Positions 54,669 to 64,000 of a stretch of DNA of 64,000 bases are shown one piece after another (position 1 is the first letter of the stretch; each line of letters opens with the position of its first letter). The stretch covers positions 52,944,145-53,008,144 of the forward strand of contig CM057468.1 in assembly GCA_030035585.1 (NCBI GenBank), given 5' to 3'. The notes beneath the pieces were generated by a model. The model saw only the letters and a program-made list of their open reading frames with translations. It did no database searches and had not been told where the DNA came from. The stretch comes from Dugong dugon (lineage: Eukaryota > Chordata > Mammalia > Sirenia > Dugongidae). The position numbers and the translations under genes are program-made.

Positions 54669-56439
54669 GCAATCAGAAGCATGGTGGCCATCCTCTTTCC
54701 ATTGGGTTCCATTTTGAGGACAGGAGGACTCCTTGGGTTGACCCTATGCATAATGTAGGGCAAGGGAAACGTAGTTTTCCTACTTTTCCTTCCAGACTGC
54801 TTCCTTCTGAGCCTAGTGCCATTAGTGTGTTTTGTCTGTACGTTTTACCTGTCTCCTCCTCATTTAGGTTAAATCCTCCAGAACCACAGCATCTTCATTA
54901 TTTTCAGAGTTTTGAGACAGATTTTAAATTCCTTGTTCAGGAAGGCCTGGAACTGCTTTAGTCCAGTACTCTCTGATCATGCCAGTGTCAAAATTCTGGT
55001 GAAAAACTTTTGGGTCAGGTTTGTCCTATTTGTTGACTGATCCCTTGTGCTGGCTTTTCCTCCACGTAGCTGCTCAGAAGATGTCTGAAAGGAGCTGGAG
55101 GCTAAAGCTTCTGTTCAAACTGTAGCTTCTCTTTGGAGATGCAATCTGCTTAGAGGCTTACCCCCATCCATTGCATTTGAGTTGTCTTTTTTTAACCTCT
55201 GGAGCCTCAAGCTGGGGCCTCTATCAAGAGAACCCTTCCAGCTAATGCAGGCTGGGGTGCCCCCTCGCCATTTGTTTTTAAAATCATGTATTCTAGCCAT
55301 CATAATAGCACAGGATGTTATATCGTTCTTTTAAAATGTCACTACTTTATCCTATTCTATTTTATATTTCAAAGGGATATGAAGTTAAAAATTAAAAATA
55401 TGTTTTGGCAGATTACTGCAACCATGGAAAGAGTCTAAGTACACAATAAAAGAAAACCACATCGCATTACATATTGTAACCCCAGAAAACAATGAATACC
55501 ATAAAGATGGTCTTTTTTTAAGGCTATATTTTTCATCTCAAAGTAGTTTCTTCTAAAAAAGTAATTTTTAATTGCCTAACAATATTTAAAAGCAAGCATT
55601 TTTCATAGGTCTGATTGTGTGGATCTGTTTCCTAGTACCTGTCAGAAATAATCTGTGGAAGTGATGTGTGGAAAGGAAAAGAAAGCTCTTGAATACATCT
55701 TGAAGGGGAAACAGCCATGGTCTGTTGAAATTCAATCTGAAATGGAGACTCGCTGAGGTAGAAAAAAGCTTCCTTCGAAAGGAGGAGTGGCATAAGGAGG
55801 CATACTTTACTGTTCCTTACTGTTCACGGAGGGAATGGAATGGAAAATAGAAGAGAGGTGCTTCTTGGATAATGCTAAACGAGAATGAAATTTTTCAGGC
55901 AGAAAGACTATATGACAGGATCAAAGTGATGACAAATTTTGAAGAAATAAATGGAATGGAAGTGTCTCAAGAACACAAACCATACATCTTACATCTTTCT
56001 TTTTTCCAGTTAGAAACTGTAAGAAGTCACTTTCATCTCAGTTACTGTTTGAGTTAAGCACAGCTAATGCAAATACACTCATCTTATTCAGATGATTTTC
56101 TGTATATGATTTTATTTCTGATTTGGCTGATCTGGAGGACACAGAGACAGGGTGAGAGAAAGGCGGTGAAGAGGAGGATGCAAAGGAAAGCCATATGGGC
56201 CCACAGGGCAGTGAACAGAGAGGGCAGTGTGTACAGGGCTCCTCAGTGAACAGCGTTAGACTGCTAGGTGTTTGCAGAAGTAGAGGCCAAGATGGAGCAA
56301 GTACAGCAATATAAGGGAGGTAGCAGTGAGGGCTTAGAAAGAAATTGTGCTAGAGCTGATCTTGGTTCATATAATCATAAGGAGAAAAAAATGTACACTC
56401 TGTAAGAGTTACGATGGCAGTGCCTTGGGCTATAGGATT
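54669..56439. other. Unique non-coding sequence
   Basis: About 1.8 kb with no recognised repeat. No exon starting in phase 1 with a usable acceptor and donor could be supported. Confidence 0.5.
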
Positions 56440-56605
56440 AGGTTGGTTTTTTGTTTTTGTTTTATTGTTATAAAAATATTGATAATGTAACATTTGCCAA
56501 TTCAACATTTTTTGCATGTAGAAGTCAGTGAGACAGATTACATCAGTCATGTTGTGCAACCATCACCAATATCCATTGCCAAATTTTCCTTACCATAAAC
56601 AGGTT
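56440..56605 (-). repeat. L1 3' end fragment, antisense
   Basis: 'tgtaacatttgccaattc', 'gttgtgcaaccatcacc', 'ccattgccaaattttcc', parallel to 60660-60780. Confidence 0.8.
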
Positions 56606-56609
56606 TTTT

Positions 56610-56960
56610 AAAGTTTCAGGATAATTTAGGGAAGTAATCAGAAACAAATAGTGTGGGAGAAGAAGACAGCAGGTAAATACAGATAGGGAGGCTGGTGAAG
56701 GGGGTAGCTAATTTACACAGAGTGGGAAGGGAAGACCTCTGATAAGGGAACATTTGAGCAAAGACCTGAAGGCAGTGAGGAAGTGAGCTCTGCGGATGTC
56801 CACAGAAGAGCATTTGGGGAGAAGGACTGTGTATGATATGTTTGAGAAACAAGGAGCTGGAGTGGTTGCAGCAGAGTGGACAAGGCAGAAAGAGGTAGGT
56901 TTTGGATGTCAGACTAAGAAGTTTCAGCTTTCTGGGCGTGAAGGAAGATGAAGTAAGCAA
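56610..56960 (-). repeat. L2 3' region, antisense
   Basis: 'ggaagacctctgataagg', 'acatttgagcaaagacctg', 'gaagagcatttgggg' follow the L2-antisense order seen at 22950-23110. The antisense 114-codon ORF is the L2 3' UTR read through. Confidence 0.85.
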
Positions 56961-57129
56961 GACCCATACACACTAGGTTTTGCAGACTAAAAGATTATTA
57001 ATTATGAAGTCAGTTTATTATGTCTTGATGTCACTGTATAATGTCAGCATGTCTGTTTGCCTTGCTTATTTGATCTGTGGAGCTTGGAATGTGAATACAA
57101 ACTTTAACAACTTCTTAGGAAGTGAAGTG

Positions 57130-57425
57130 ATCTCACACTTATATACTACTAATGAAAGCATAAATTTATACAGTCTTTTCAGGAAAGCAGTTTTCAGTAT
57201 GTTCCAGTATCCTTAACTGTATGATCCAGTAATACCATAACTAGAGGTCTGGAAATAGGACATAATCAGAGAAATGCGTATCAGTGATATCCATTGCAGT
57301 GCTTTTATTAACAGCAAGGAATTGGAAACAATCCTTAAGTCCCCACCATAGAGGAATGGTAAAATTGATATATCAATATGATGGAATGTTAAACAGCTTT
57401 TAAAACGATGTTTGTTAAGAATCAA
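57130..57425 (+). repeat. Old L1 ORF2 fragment
   Basis: 'tatgatccagtaatacc', 'caaggaattggaaacaatcc', 'tatgatggaatgttaaac' are L1 ORF2 3' words in sense order. Confidence 0.7.
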
Positions 57426-57429
57426 GTTT

Positions 57430-58350
57430 TATTTTTTTTTAGTTCTAAGCCTTTAACTCACTAGCATTCATTGGCTTCTTTACCCACCAGTCAATAATAC
57501 TAACTCCATCATATATGAAGTCTATATATATATGCTTGGGTTTTATTTCTGGGCTCTGTATTCCATTGATCTATTTGCCTCCCTGTAACTACGCTATCCT
57601 GTTTTAATTACCAAAAGTTTTTAATAAGACTTTTTGGGGAGATAAGGCACATCTCTTCTCCTTGCTCGTCTTGCTCTCTTCATAGTTTTGGAGTTAAAAT
57701 TTCAAGTTTCATGAAAACCCCTATAGGGATTTTTTTTAAGCTATATTGAATTTATAGAATATTAGATAAATCGGACACTTTTGCGATAATAAATGCTTTC
57801 ATCTATGAACATAGGATACCTTTCCATTTCTTAAGGTATTCAGTGCTGTTTTAACAATTTCTCCATAAGGGTTTTGCACATTTTTTGTTTCATATTTCTA
57901 CATACCTTATGGTTTTAGTTACTGTTATAAATGAACTATTTTTTTCTATTATCTTTCTAATAGATTATTTTGCTGTATGAGAGCTCTTGATTTTGTATCT
58001 GGCAAAAGTGTTGAACTCGAAATCCAATAGCTTGTTTTAAAATTATCTTGGGTTTTCTACATGAAAAATTGTATCACCTGCCAATATTTACTGTTTTCTC
58101 TCTATTTTAGCAATCCATTAACTCTTTTTTCCTTCTTTCTTTTATTATTTCTTTAGCTAGGACATTACAGTATAAAGTTGCATAATATCAGTGTACCAAT
58201 GATACATTCTTGTCCCTGACTTCCTTTTTTTTTAAATTGTGCTTTAAGTGAAAGTTTAAAGAGCAAATTAATTTCTCATTAAACAATTAATACACATATT
58301 GTTTTGTGACATTGGTTGTCTCCTGACTTTAATTAAACATAATGTTTTCT
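57430..58350 (-). repeat. Old L1 ORF2 fragment, antisense, with an L1 tail inserted
   Basis: 'tttctgggctctgtattcc', 'tcttgggttttctacatg' and 'tcttgtccctgacttcc' are L1 antisense words. At 58222-58320 a complementary L1 3' tail ('ttgtgctttaagtgaaag', 'taatttctcattaaac') is inserted, also antisense, interrupting it. Confidence 0.75.
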
Positions 58351-58617
58351 GATTAGAAAAGTGATATAAGCAAAGAAGATTGTTTTGGAGATGAACAAAG
58401 ACATTTCTCTCCCCAACCTCCTAAACCAAGACAAAATCAGGCAGAAATCTAAAGGTAAAAATAACTAACAAGGTATATATTACAGAATTTCAAAGACTCC
58501 AAATATGGGAATACTAGAGATACCACCTACTTCACTCTACATTCTCAGTGCTTGAGTTGACATTGAGAGTGGATGAGAAATAGCAAGGCTCTGAAGAGAG
58601 CCTAAGTCACGTGTATT
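58351..58617. other. Unique sequence
   Basis: No feature recognised beyond L1 remnants at the left edge. Confidence 0.45.
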
Positions 58618-58800
58618 GCATTCATTCATTCAAATGGGCACCTAAGTGTAAGGGACACTGTAAGGCACAGAGTAAGGCACAGAGAATACGATGGTGAGCA
58701 AGGACAAACATGGTTCCTGCTGTTTTTAAATTCCAACACGTCTCATAAATAAAAAGCATTAATGAGTCAATGACTGTCTAAAAAAGAAAAACATATTACT
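58618..58800 (-). repeat. L2 3' end, antisense
   Basis: 'gcattcattcattcaaatg', 'gatggtgagcaaggac' and 'acatggttcctgctg' match the L2 terminal region in reverse. Confidence 0.7.
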
Positions 58801-58849
58801 GTGAAGTTAGAAGGTGATTAAAAAACAGAACTGTCAGGCAGAACCTTAA

Positions 58850-59880
58850 TTAAATATAGTTCCAGTTGTAGAATGGTGCTTTTTATTTATGCTTATTGTT
58901 GTTTTTTAAAAATATTTTGAGGGCTTTTTTTTTTCCTTTGAAGAAAGAAGAAAAAGAAGCTATTGTACATTTAATTTAAATAAAGATATTAAAATAATGG
59001 TTGGCACATCTGGGGTTTGACAAAAGGAATTGATTACCCTAATATCTTATGTCTTGCAGTAAAACTGTTAATTAGGGCTCAGGTGGTCATGCCAGATTTA
59101 TGTCTAACTGCGAAGGTTTATTAAAATGAGAATAGTATAATGGAAAAGTTTTTGGTTTCATCTCACCATACAAACAGAAATAAAAGTAACTGCCAATCAA
59201 TAGGTTATATAAAGGATTCAAAGCTCTAGCTTAGTAAAAAATCCATTTTGTCGTAATTTTCTAAGAAGCCATTAGGAAGTGCCTTTAAACAGTTTTCTCC
59301 TCTAAGAGCTAATCTTAGTGAATGTGGAGGGCATGTTAAGGCTGCACAGAATTTACAGAAATTAGCACAGCTATCCTTGCACCTCTTTTTCTTTGTTGGA
59401 TTGCTTATTTTTCTGCTAACGTTAGCTAATTAGTGTCTTGGGAGATATGTTTCTTCCCTTTTCCAGGGAATCCACATCCAAAGCACTTTTAGCTCTCATT
59501 ATCTTTAGATTGTATGAAATTTGTGCCATGGTGGGCTTCCATTTCTGGAAAGCCAGAAATCTCATATTGGTAAATCATCTTGGCAGTTTTTAAATTTCAC
59601 CCTGTATCTGCTTAACACATAGCTAGTTAAGTGTTTTAAAACTAAGTATCTAGAATATTAAGGTTTAGAAAGGAAACAAGGGGTTCTAGGCTCTGTTTTT
59701 GCCTTTAAATGTCTTTGTGACCTTAGCTGAATCATCCCAGTTTGTATGATCAGTGGATTGGTCTGGAGTCTGATAACCTTAGAGATTCCTTCCAGCTCTA
59801 ATATTTAATTATAGCAATTAATATTTTCATTGATTGCCTTAGTTAACCTTAATCACAACCTTAGGATTATTTTATTCAGA
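58850..59880. other. Unique AT-rich stretch, transposon-free
   Basis: About 1 kb with no recognisable repeat and several TAATTA-type words (for example 58979, 59069). Candidate conserved non-coding DNA, though this cannot be shown without alignment. Confidence 0.4.
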
Positions 59881-59889
59881 AGTGTTTTC

Positions 59890-60270
59890 AGGTGTAAGTG
59901 ACCGGAATGCAAGTTGAAAACCAAAAAAAGGTTTGACTCAGGAAATTTCTGGAGTGTAGCAAGCTCAGCACAAAGAGAATCACTTTCCTGCTAGCCCCAA
60001 CAGAAGTCTCAGTAAGGGACCTTGTTAGGTCGATGAAATGCCCACCCCTGGAGCAGGGCAGGAGAATTGGGGTGGGTGGGTGGAGAGAGGTCATGTCAGC
60101 CCCCACACAGAATACTGGGCTGAGGTTTGGGCAGGTGTGGCTCCACAAAGAAACTCAGCAGAATCGAGAATGGATGCTGGGCAGGCAGAGCAACGTGTGT
60201 TCATCGCAGGAGGAATGACTTTTATTGTCCCTCTCTCAACATTTAGAGAGTAGGTGCTATGTCTGACATC
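59890..60270. repeat. Ancient interspersed repeat, family not assigned
   Basis: Words such as 'gcccacccctggagc', 'gtgggtgggtggagag' and 'gaatggatgctgggcaggc' recur in many mammalian genomes as part of an old repeat whose name I cannot assign. Four short overlapping ORFs here are not genes. Confidence 0.45.
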
Positions 60271-60639
60271 ATACAGGTCGACAGCCAGAATGCAAGCCCA
60301 GGTTTTCCAAAACCCAGTTGGGTTTTTCATGTTATGCTGTGCCCTACTCTTGGTAATGATGTTCTGGATTATGAGACTAAAGATGTGATTTGTGAAAAGA
60401 CATTCCAGTTTTCCACTTTTGTTCCCGGAAATGGAAAAGAGTAGAGTGGAAACTTATAATTTTTCAAGTAGTGGCTATAGACTAATAGCATTTCTTTTCT
60501 GTTTCTAGGGTAAACTAGTTAGGGACTTAGGTGAAAGTGTTATTTGTGTACCAATATATTTTGTAATTTCTTTGGGAGATTGAAATGTATATAACACAAA
60601 ATAGCATAAAATGGTTTAGTGTATTATGTTTTAGTTCCT
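60271..60639. other. Unique sequence
   Basis: No feature recognised. Confidence 0.45.
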
Positions 60640-60808
60640 TTTTTTTAATCTTTTTTTGTTGTTGTTATTAAACACATACCAAAACATTTGCCATTCAGCA
60701 TTTTTTACATGTACAGTGCAGTGATATTAATTACATTCATCATGTTGTTCAGCCACCACCACCATCCATTTCCAAATTTTCCCATCATTCTTAGTAGAAG
60801 CTCCGTGT
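60640..60808 (-). repeat. L1M 3' region, antisense, first part
   Basis: T-run plus (GTT)n, then 'acatttgccattcagc', 'catcatgttgttcagcc', 'atccatttccaaattttcc'. Interrupted by the younger L1 tail and continued at 61204. Confidence 0.85.
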
Positions 60809-61203
60809 GAGATTGGAGGGGCCCTGGAAGACAAGGCCCCCAGAATCACTGTTATCCCAAAACTAAAACCATTCCTGAGACCAACTCTGCAGACAAAGAT
60901 TAGACTGGACTATGGGACATAAAATGATACTGGTGAAGGATGTGCTTCTTAGCTCAGGTAGGTACATGAGACTAAATGGGCAGCTCCTGTCTGGAGGTGA
61001 GATGAGAAGGCAAAGAGGGTCAGGAGCTGGTCGAATGGACACGGGAAATCCGAGGTGAAAGGGAGGAGTGTGCTGTCACAGTATAGGGAGAGCAATTAGG
61101 GTCACATAACAATGTACGTAGAAATTTTTGTATGAGAGACTAACTTGAATTGTAAAGTTTCACTTAAAGCACAATAAAAAGTAATTAAAAAAAAGAAGAA
61201 GAA
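60809..61203 (+). repeat. L1 3' UTR insertion inside older L1
   Basis: Sister copy of 1-346. Ends in an A/AAG-rich tail at 61182-61203. Flanks gaagctccgtgt (60797-60808) and gcagctcagtgt (61204-61215) are a diverged duplication of the antisense L1M host. Confidence 0.9.
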
Positions 61204-61420
61204 GCAGCTCAGTGTTCCCTAAGCAATGAGTCCCTCTTTCCCATTCCCTCCCACCTGCCCCTGGTAACCGTTAAACTTGCCCATTCTAGATCGTTCATGT
61301 AAGTGGGATCATACAACATTTTTTTTTATACTTATTTATTTCACTCAGAATAATGTTCTCAAGGTTCGTCCATGTTGTAGCATATGTCAGGTCTTCATTT
61401 AACTTTATTACTTTTAACCA
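61204..61420 (-). repeat. L1M 3' region, antisense, second part
   Basis: Resumes at 'ctcagtgttccctaagc', then 'ggatcatacaacattt', 'aaggttcgtccatgttgtag'. Confidence 0.85.
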
Positions 61421-61866
61421 CCTAGAAAAGATGAGAAAGCCGCTACCATTTTTTTACGTCAGAGTTAAATTATTTATCTTAGCCTTATAGATCTTCTTGT
61501 TTGCTTTATCATCTTTGAATGATGCATTTAAGATTAAATAGGCATTTCTGAAGGGTGTATGATTCCAAAAACCTGGTTACTATTATTTCCCATCATTTAA
61601 CTCTGTGTGAAACATACAAGTGGTCAACCACTGGATCTGGTCAGGCAAGTTGAGTGTCTTTTATCACCCTAGTGGTCTGGCTGAATTTCCAGCCTTGAAG
61701 ATCAACTTTTAGTAGCAATCACTGGTTACCAATAGCACATTTTAAGAAACTGTAGTAGTTTTAAGCCCTCTTCTTAAGTATATGTACTTAAGGTTAGGGG
61801 ATATCAAATGTTGACAAGACACTTGGAAGTGCCGATGTGAGGGATTTTGTGAGGCATGTAGCCTTC
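61421..61866. other. Unique sequence
   Basis: No feature recognised. Confidence 0.5.
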
Positions 61867-61879
61867 TAATCATTCATTT

Positions 61880-62087
61880 GAGTCACTGGGCAGTGCAGGC
61901 AGTTAATGCACTTGACCGTTAACCAAAAGGTTGGAGGTTCAAGTCCACCCAGAGGTACCTTGGAAGAAAGGCCTGGCAATCTACTTCCAAAAAAAAAGCT
62001 ACTGAAAATCACGTGGGGCACAGTTCTGCCCGGACACACGTGGGTCTCTATGTGTCAGAATCAACTAGATGACAACTAATTGGTTAG
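61880..62087 (+). repeat. AfroSINE, second subfamily
   Basis: 'gagtcactgggcagtgc', 'ccacccagaggtaccttgg' and a tail 'cagaatcaactagatgac'. Flanks taatcattcattt (61867-61879) and taatcatcccttt (62088-62100) agree at 11 of 13 bases. Confidence 0.92.
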
Positions 62088-62100
62088 TAATCATCCCTTT

Positions 62101-64000
62101 AGTCTGCCCCAATTGAAAGGGCATATTTACTTTAGGGCAGAAACATTCCAAAGAGAAGATATTTATGCTGCTTTGTCATGAGAAATGAAATAGGTAGATT
62201 GCTAATTCTTTTTAACAGTGGAGAATAAGACTTCCCTTTTTTCATGTTTAGAAGAAAAAAAAGTAACCTTTACACCTATGGAATTGCTCCTGCATTTGTG
62301 GTCCTTTAAATTTTTGCTTTTCGTTTTTAGTTGACTGATTTTTGACAAGTTTTTCCTTTAACGTAGCACCATGTTTGACTTTACCCTTTTCCTTTTGTAA
62401 ACACGTAGAACCTATTTAGGAGAACATGCATGATAGAATAGGATTTTAGAGTAGATGTTACTAATGAAATCAAAGCCCAACAAGGACTGGTTCACAGGCT
62501 AGTAAAATTATGGTTATTTCAAACTTCCTCTACCTTTCTGGTTTTGTGTAATAATTTTTTTACTGAACAAAATTGAAATACCTTAAAACTAAAGGCTATA
62601 ATGATATTCTCTTGGAAGGTTTGTTCATCTAATCTCTGAGTGCTCTTATGATGAATGTTCCATCTTAAAAATACTAGCTCATAATGGTATAAGTCCATTG
62701 GCTGTATTTCAGGTAATGAAGACATCATGCTTATTTTTTTTAGTGGTATTTTCAAGCTGCTTACATTCTCCTAAGACTTCCACAGCTATCCTCACAGGAT
62801 GCACCTGTTCTTCTCTCAGAACTGATATCTCCACATGGTTTGCTTTTGTCCTTGTCTTCTCCTTTGCCACCTCCTGGATGCTGTGTTGTCCTGTCGTCAG
62901 TGGCTGCCTCGGCCCACGCTGATTGTCTTAACCCCACTGAATGTGTTATTCAGCGTCTGTCAGCCAAGAGGAAAGAAGAGGCATGTGTTTTCCCCTAAAA
63001 TAACCTACACAACATTCTTGTCTTCATGGTTGATTGATGATCTAGGATGTTTTTCCCAGAAGAGAGAGCTTTGCCTAACACCAGGCTGATTGTTAAAGTT
63101 TATAAAATCTCCCTCTTTATCCAGTGCTATAATAACTCCTCATTCTAACATTTCCATAGACTGTTCTTCTGTCCCCATTTGCTGACAGATTTTGTACATT
63201 CACATCCCATCTTCACCGGCGCATGTTCTTATTGAGTAGTAGTCAATTCAATGATTGGCAGATACCTGTATCTTCTTTTTTTTTTTTTTAATAGCATAAA
63301 AACATAGAGTCTTAATAGTAATACTCAATGCAGTGTAGTATTAAAGGATATTTGAAAATGTAAAGCTCTTACAATCAAGAAAATAATAACACTGGTAAAA
63401 ACCAGGAATAATTGAAAACGCATGCAGCAGATGCTTTGTAAATTTCCCTAACTCTCCCACAGGGATGCAGAGAAAATTGCCTTTTTAAAAATCCCATGAC
63501 ACTGTCTTTTGTAATTAGAGCTATTAAGTCGATGATAAATAACCATTCGATAACATACTATAAAAGAAAATAGCCCTTTGCACTGATTTCTCCTGAAGAG
63601 CAAGAGATCAGAGAGTATCGAGTATAGGAAGTTTGACTCTTACAACCCTGAGAGCTCTTTAAAATTTAGGAAATTAGAAAGGAAGGCAAAATGATTTTCT
63701 CTTTTACCCTTCAACATGGTCACGTCCATTAAGATGGCAAATGAAACCTACTGGCCAAACAGATGAGTAATTGTAACCACAACTAAGTGTATTCTAAAAT
63801 GCAAGGGTTTTCAGGCTTTTATTTTCAAAAATGCACTGCTGGGCCCTTTAGGGAGGGTGTGTTATACTTATAAGGCTCCATAGACAAAGGCAATTATCAT
63901 TCTACGTGGAAGCATGTTCTTGTTGTTGAGAATCAGACAATGGGAAGGAAGACTGAACGCTAGTGGTTCCTGTCACCAGTAACATGATGACACAGAAGCA
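62101..64000. other. Unique non-coding sequence
   Basis: 1.9 kb with no recognised repeat. T-run at 63276-63289. Two overlapping ORFs at 62698-63089 have no recognised homology, and no donor is placed to make them an exon after 53328. Confidence 0.5.

Noticed and set aside
55960..56060. Exon after the cttttttccag acceptor
   Set aside because: The only nearby donor-like gtaag would make a 9 nt exon, with no other support.
62698..63089. Exon following 53328 (acceptor tatttcag near 62711)
   Set aside because: The frame from phase 1 stays open briefly but no donor follows and the translation is hydrophobic and T-rich.

Overview
This window looks like a mammalian nuclear genome, very probably from a paenungulate afrotherian and most likely an elephant. 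The evidence is the repeat content. There are about two dozen complete or partial tRNA-derived AfroSINEs, an RTE (BovB-like) LINE family whose 3' tail resembles the AfroSINE tail, and lineage-type L1 3' ends. Beneath these lie mammal-wide L2, MIR, L1M, MER5-like and MaLR/MLT1 remnants. No bacterial-type gene, operon, rRNA, tRNA gene or CRISPR array is present. Nearly all predicted ORFs are short and fall in transposon relics or random intronic sequence.

The only plausible cellular coding sequence on the + strand is a pair of short exons, 27930-27996 (67 nt) and 53280-53328 (49 nt). Both have good splice sites and their phases match (0 to 0), so they would encode a continuous acidic/helical stretch across a ~25.3 kb intron. 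I do not recognise the gene. If they are real, most of the window is intron of one large + strand gene. A second coding-like trace lies on the - strand at 46021-46134: 37 codons ending in a stop, with AATAAA about 200 bp beyond it. It is probably a decayed retrocopy.

Layout. 0-9.1 kb: L1 tail, AfroSINE, a GC-rich block, a MaLR LTR, an L1 tail inserted in an RTE scrap, MIR, MER5, and an L1 with an inverted 5' part. 9.4-13.2 kb: three AfroSINEs stacked on one target motif, the middle one split by a 3.1 kb L1. 14.4-17.6 kb: a near full-length but dead RTE LINE with an exact 11 bp target-site duplication. 17.6-26 kb: L2 relics on both strands, a second LTR, a truncated SINE, and an RTE inserted in L2. 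28.5-34.1 kb: old L1, a third LTR, and an L1 with a 17 bp duplication. 37.2-40.1 kb: a three-layer nest, L1 inside RTE inside AfroSINE. 40-53 kb: SINEs, two MLT1 LTRs, the antisense coding remnant and an RTE internal-deletion derivative. 53-64 kb: the second exon, more L1/L2/SINE, and long unique AT-rich stretches.

I found no previously undescribed system. The most informative content is transposition history, which can be read from target-site duplications visible by eye. The unplaced exon pair and the antisense coding remnant are the points most worth a database search. Repeat family names come from recalled consensus features, not from a search, and boundaries without a stated duplication are approximate.
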